Position numbers and translations under genes: made by a program
DNA from: Alphaproteobacteria bacterium
Lineage (GTDB): Bacteria; Pseudomonadota; Alphaproteobacteria; GCA-2731375
Reading direction: 5' to 3'
Assembly: GCA_028281075.1 (NCBI GenBank)
Contig: JANQKO010000004.1
Span: 1 to 12,508, forward strand
Length of the DNA: 12,508 nucleotides
In this document: one piece after another, positions 8,202 through 12,508 of the stretch
Layout of the letters: every line of letters starts with the position of its first letter
How positions within the stretch are numbered: position 1 is the stretch's first letter
Notes under the pieces: generated by a model
Database searches by the model: none
What the model was told of the DNA's origin: nothing
Seen by the model: the letters and a program-made list of their open reading frames with translations, nothing else

Positions 8202-8247
8202 ACCACAGAGACGGCGAGACACCGAGAACAAACTCGTTTTTCGGCGC
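8202..8247. repeat. 8-bp-periodic repeat, outer left arm
   Basis: Three units, ACCACAGAG, ACGGCGAG and ACACCGAG, are followed by AACAAACTCGTTTTTCGGCG. The inner arm at 8594-8638 has the same layout and nearly the same tail (AACAAACCTGTTATCGGCGC), so the two are diverged direct copies of about 45 bases. The matching inverted arm is at 8764-8788. Confidence 0.7.
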
Positions 8248-8345
8248 ATCACAGCCTTGTTGACGATCTCCGCGACAAGGCATGGGGTATCAGCGCCATG
8301 CCGGCGAAGAGACCCACGAAGACATCGCCGAAAGCACACCCACGT

Positions 8346-8447
8346 TCGTCATGCCGGCGGAGGCCGGCATCCATGCGCATCAACGGCAGGCGCCGCGCCG
8401 GCCATCCGATTCCCATGGATACCGGCCTGCGCCGGTATGACCACCGT
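8346..8447. repeat. REP-like inverted-pair element, copy B
   Basis: The left hairpin is ATGCCGGC (8351-8358), GGAG, GCCGGCAT (8363-8370). The right hairpin is ATACCGGC (8419-8426), CTGC, GCCGGTAT (8431-8438). Relative to the ATGCCGGC form, the right stem changed G to A and C to T on opposite sides, so pairing is kept. The two arms are inverted copies of each other. The middle (GGCAGGCGCCGCGCCGGCC) matches the middle of copy A at 3745-3852. Confidence 0.78.
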
Positions 8448-8593
8448 CTGGTGGTTGTCGTCGGGGCGAGGCGCCTGACGACCGGGATTGTCACGTCGTC
8501 TGCTTGGTTCCGCCAAATGCCAGCCCGATTCTGATCATCGGCGGGCTTGACCTGGTGACCCGGAACGGGGCGCTGGGCCTAAAAAATGGGTTC

Positions 8594-8691
8594 ACCACAA
8601 AGACGCAAAGACACAAAGAACAAACCTGTTATCGGCGCTTCGCGCCAACCAGCTTCCATTTTTATTCTTTGCGCCTTTGCGTCTTTGTGGT
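8594..8691. repeat. Inverted repeat with tandem 8-bp arms (inner pair)
   Basis: Left arm (8594-8618): ACCACAAAG, ACGCAAAG, ACACAAAG. Right arm (8667-8691): CTTTGCGC, CTTTGCGT, CTTTGTGGT, the inverted counterpart. About 48 bases lie between, including AACAAACCTGTTATCGGCGC. A transcript could fold into a long stem of about 25 bp with two or three mismatches. AAAG-rich repeats of this kind are scattered in many environmental bacterial genomes, as I recall; I know of no assigned function. Confidence 0.8.
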
Positions 8692-8712
8692 GACGCGTTT
8701 TCAGGCGGTGTC

Positions 8713-8730
8713 ACCGCCAAGGCGCCAAAG
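8713..8730. repeat. Related short repeat arm
   Basis: ACCGCCAAG followed by GCGCCAAAG resembles the left-arm units of the neighbouring 8-bp-periodic repeats, with the same spacing to within a base and the same strand sense. It has no obvious inverted partner of its own. Confidence 0.5.
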
Positions 8731-8763
8731 GTCGGGCGCCGAGCGTGGGCCGGTTTTCCGGTT

Positions 8764-8788
8764 CCCGGTGTCTCGGTGCCTCTGTGGT
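8764..8788. repeat. 8-bp-periodic repeat, outer right arm
   Basis: CCCGGTGT, CTCGGTGC and CTCTGTGGT. The reverse complement (ACCACAGAG, GCACCGAG, ACACCGGG) pairs with the outer left arm at 8202-8226 more closely than with the inner arms. The two outer arms therefore flank the inner pair. Confidence 0.7.
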
Positions 8789-8816
8789 TTTACACAGCCA
8801 GACCCGCCCGCCGGGC

Positions 8817-10109
<1,293 letters not shown>

Positions 10110-10157
10110 GCGTGCCCCTCTTCGTTGCGCGTGCCCGCGACCGCCGCCGCGATCGGG

Positions 10158-11297
10158 TCAGGTGACCTCGACGGCGGCGCCGTCGAGAAAGACATGGCTG
10201 CAACCCAGCCGGCGGGCCTCGTCGGCCGCCGATTCCACGGCGTCGAGGCCGCGCACCGTGCGCCAGCCATCGGCGCGGCAGCCCCTGGCCGCCGCGGCCG
10301 GCACGCCGGCCGGCAGGTAGAGTTTCCGATCGCCGGTAGGGCCGGGTAGCGCCCGCATCATGCTGTCCATGTAAAGCGTGAAGCCGGTCGCCGGCTCGCC
10401 CGTCGCCAGGTCATAGCGGCCGCCGCGCCCGAGCTCGCCCCGCACGCCCTTGGCCAGCAGGGTGAAGCTGACACCGGTCTGGTAGGCGAAGCCCCGGCTT
10501 TCGCCGGGATCGACGGTCATGGTCAGATCCTCGCCGTCGGCCCGCAGCAGCTCGGCGACCCGGGCCAGCCGGTCGGCGATCGCCGCGGCCGCCGCCGGTA
10601 GGGCCAGCGACCGCAGCGCCGGCAGCGCCGTCGCAACCGGTCCGGCCGCGTCCAGGATGCCCGACAGCAGCATCTTCGCGTCGTCATGCAGGCCGTCGAG
10701 CGCGGCCCGGTCCTTGCGGTCGAGCGCCGCCCGCACCCGTTCCGCCAGCGCCGGTTCGAGGCCGAAATGATCGCAGACGACCGGCACCAGGCTGGGCACG
10801 GTGAGGTCGACCGACAATTGCCCGACACCGACGGCATCCAACGCCTCGGCGGCCAGCAGCACCACCTCGGCGTCGCCCGCCGGCAGGTCGGCGCCGATCA
10901 GCTCGACGCCGGCCTGGGCGAACTGGCGTTCGGGCCGCAACTGGGCGCCGCGCACCCGCAGCACCTGGCCGGCATAGCAGAGCCGCAGCGGCCGGGGCAG
11001 CCCGCGCAGCCGGGTAATGGCGATCCGGGCGACCTGGGTCGTCATGTCGGCGCGCACGGCCATCATGCGCTGCGAGATCGGGTCCATCAGCCGGAACATG
11101 TGCCGCGCCACGCCGGCGCCCGGACCGGCCAGCAGGCTCTCCTCGAATTCGATCAGCGGCGGCTTGACCCGCTCGTAGCCCTGGGCGGCGAAGGCGCCGA
11201 TCAGGCGTTCGATGACGCGCGCCTCGTGGGCGGCGCGCGGCGGCAGGTCGTCGTGCAGCCCCTCGGGCAGCAGCGCGAGATTGACCGTGTCGTCCAT
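10158..11297 (-). CDS. hisZ: ATP phosphoribosyltransferase regulatory subunit HisZ
   Basis: A catalytically inactive paralogue of histidyl-tRNA synthetase that assembles with the short form of HisG and gives it activity and feedback control by histidine in the first step of histidine synthesis. The 379 residues fit HisZ (shorter than HisRS; no anticodon-binding domain). HisRS-like motif 2 remains as VRADMTTQVARIA (81-93), followed by LCYAGQVLRVR (106-116) and ERQFAQAGVELIG (123-135). The later HisRS histidine-binding signature is replaced by a diverged GFAYQTGVSF-type segment. hisG is not in the window. Start ATG 11297 lacks a good Shine-Dalgarno. It sits between serA and purA with gaps of 55 and 48 bases. 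Confidence 0.92.
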   Translation of the reverse strand: MDDTVNLALLPEGLHDDLPPRAAHEARVIERLIGAFAAQGYERVKPPLIEFEESLLAGPGAGVARHMFRLMDPISQRMMAVRADMTTQVARIAITRLRGLPRPLRLCYAGQVLRVRGAQLRPERQFAQAGVELIGADLPAGDAEVVLLAAEALDAVGVGQLSVDLTVPSLVPVVCDHFGLEPALAERVRAALDRKDRAALDGLHDDAKMLLSGILDAAGPVATALPALRSLALPAAAAAIADRLARVAELLRADGEDLTMTVDPGESRGFAYQTGVSFTLLAKGVRGELGRGGRYDLATGEPATGFTLYMDSMMRALPGPTGDRKLYLPAGVPAAAARGCRADGWRTVRGLDAVESAADEARRLGCSHVFLDGAAVEVT

Positions 11298-11352
11298 GGC
11301 GTCGGCAGTCTAGCTCACAAGCCGGAGGCGAGACAGCGCGGGCGCGCCGCGG

Positions 11353-12508
11353 CTAGCCGAAGCGCAGGGGCTTGGCCTGCACCACATGGCTGAGGCCGCG
11401 CACCCGGGCCAGGACGTCGTCCGACAGGGTCTGGTCGACCTCGATCAGGGCGATGGCGTCGCCGCCGGCCTTGGCCCGGCCGAGATGGAAGGTGGCGATA
11501 TTGACGCCGGCATCGCCGAGCGTGGTGCCCAGCGCGCCGATGAAGCCCGGCTTGTCCTCGTTGGTGACGTAGAGCATGTTCGGCGCCGTCTCGGCCTCGA
11601 GCTTGATGCCCTTGATCTGGACGATGCGCGGCCGCTGGTCGGCGAACAGCGTGCCGGCGACGGACCGGCTCTGCCGCTCGGTGGTGACGGTCAGGCGGAT
11701 CAGCGTCTGATAGTCGCCCGGCGCCTCGTCGCGGGTCTCGCGCACCTCGATGTCGCGCTGCTTGGCGATGGCCGCGGCGTTGACCATATTGACCGTGTCC
11801 ATCAGCGGGCTGAGCAGGCCTTCCAGCACGATCGAGGTCAGCGGCCGGGTGTTCAGCGTCGCCACATGGCCCTCGTACTCGATATGCACGCCCTGGATCG
11901 CGGTCTCGGTGAGCTGCCCGGCAAAGCTGCCGAGTTCCCGCGCGAGATCGAAATAGGGCCGGAGCCGGGGTGCCTCCTCGGCCGTCACCGAGGCCATGTT
12001 GAGGGCATTGGTGACGGCGCCGTCGAGCAGATAGTCGGACATCTGCTCGGCCACCTGCACGGCGACGTTCTCCTGCGCCTCCGAGGTCGAGGCGCCGAGA
12101 TGCGGCGTCGCCACCACGTTCTCGTGGCCGAACAGCACGTTCGCCTTCGCCGGCTCGTCCGAGAACACGTCCAGCGCGGCGCCGGCGACCTGGCCGGAAT
12201 CGAGCGCCGCCAGCAGGTCGGCCTCGACGATCAGGCCACCGCGCGCGCAGTTGATCAGGCGCACGCCCTTCTTGGCCTTGGCCAGCGTCTCGTTGTTGAG
12301 CAGGCCCTTGGTCGATTCGGTCATCGGCGTGTGCAGCGAAATGAAATCGGCGCGGGCGAGCAGCTCGTCGAGCTCGACCTTCTCGATGCCGAGCTCGACG
12401 GCGCGTTCGAGCGCCAGGAACGGGTCGTAAACGACGACGCGCATCTTCAGACCCTGCGCCCGGTATATCTGGGTGTCTGTATTAAGCGGGCTCTCAGAGA
12501 AAACAGCA
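11353..12508 (-). CDS. serA: D-3-phosphoglycerate dehydrogenase, 5' part missing or disrupted
   Basis: Oxidises 3-phosphoglycerate with NAD in the first step of serine synthesis. The visible part, counted from M at 12444, is the second half of the NAD domain (RGGLIVEADLLAAL, catalytic R68; DVFSDEPA, E97; TPHLGAST, H115), the rest of the substrate domain, an intervening ASB-type domain (about 160-290) and a C-terminal ACT domain (MLYVTNEDKPGFIGALG onward). This is the long, about 525-residue form. The start at 12444 is not the real one: family similarity extends a few codons upstream (RAQGLKM). Beyond about 12463 the frame stays open but reads AVFSESPLNTDTQIY, where the family has the GxGxxG nucleotide-binding turn. 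The frame is therefore either interrupted by foreign sequence or cut by a bad join. The gene heads a probable serA-hisZ-purA operon. Confidence 0.88.
   Translation of the reverse strand, partial: AVFSESPLNTDTQIYRAQGLKMRVVVYDPFLALERAVELGIEKVELDELLARADFISLHTPMTESTKGLLNNETLAKAKKGVRLINCARGGLIVEADLLAALDSGQVAGAALDVFSDEPAKANVLFGHENVVATPHLGASTSEAQENVAVQVAEQMSDYLLDGAVTNALNMASVTAEEAPRLRPYFDLARELGSFAGQLTETAIQGVHIEYEGHVATLNTRPLTSIVLEGLLSPLMDTVNMVNAAAIAKQRDIEVRETRDEAPGDYQTLIRLTVTTERQSRSVAGTLFADQRPRIVQIKGIKLEAETAPNMLYVTNEDKPGFIGALGTTLGDAGVNIATFHLGRAKAGGDAIALIEVDQTLSDDVLARVRGLSHVVQAKPLRFG

Larger units (their letters stand above)
8183..8816. other. Gene-free repeat region between convergent rpoH and purA
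   Basis: 634 bases with no credible gene on either strand. It holds, in order, an 8-bp-periodic arm (8202-8247), a REP-like inverted pair (8346-8447), a compact inverted pair of 8-bp-periodic arms (8594-8691), a further related arm (8713-8730) and an outer right arm (8764-8788). Bases 8448-8590 show nothing I can name. No clear rho-independent terminator with a T-tract is seen for either neighbour. Confidence 0.75.

Noticed and set aside
8594..8691. The CCACAAAG-type repeats as a CRISPR array
   Set aside because: Units are 8 bases, directly abutting, with no unique spacers and arranged as inverted pairs; no cas gene is present.
8800..8816. Possible purA terminator
   Set aside because: GCCCGGCGGGC just after the stop makes only a 4-bp stem with a 3-base loop and no T-tract; too weak to call.

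Overview
The window is high-GC chromosomal DNA from an alphaproteobacterium, most likely of the Rhodospirillales type. The basis is GC-rich coding, the RpoH, PurA, HisZ and SerA sequences, a DUF6476-like membrane protein beside an RluA-family pseudouridine synthase, and a serA-hisZ-purA order. It is mostly housekeeping, with one large secreted-type metalloprotease at the left edge and two repeat-filled, tail-to-tail intergenic regions. I see no insertion sequence, phage gene, CRISPR array or defence cassette.

Left part (1-3537): a long M10 (serralysin-type) zinc metalloprotease with RTX repeats lies on the minus strand and runs off the left edge. It is divergent from a small, well-formed plus-strand gene of unknown function (3155-3511) that ends in a hairpin.

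First repeat region (3538-4244): no convincing gene. It carries hairpin-forming, REP-like palindromes and is bounded by a perfect 25-bp inverted pair. A tRNA-Glu(CTC) follows on the minus strand.

Centre (4361-7152): a tightly packed minus-strand operon of a DUF6476-like membrane protein, a JAMM/M67 metallopeptidase and a threonine aldolase. Both junctions are 4-base GTGA overlaps. The first gene starts head-to-head with an rluD-like gene, and the two ATG codons share two bases. The heat-shock sigma factor gene rpoH follows on the plus strand.

Second repeat region (8183-8816), between convergent rpoH and purA: it holds a second copy of the REP-like inverted pair and a nested set of inverted repeats whose arms are built from tandem 8-bp units.

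Right part (8817-12508): minus-strand serA, hisZ and purA (serine, histidine and AMP synthesis). The serA frame loses resemblance to its family at about 12463, exactly where the Rossmann glycine motif should be, and base composition drops there. This suggests a misassembly, a contig end or an insertion.

I found no clearly new multi-gene system. The most unusual items are the 8-bp-periodic nested repeats, the serA junction, the elongated serralysin with a histidine-rich linker, and the overlapping divergent start codons.
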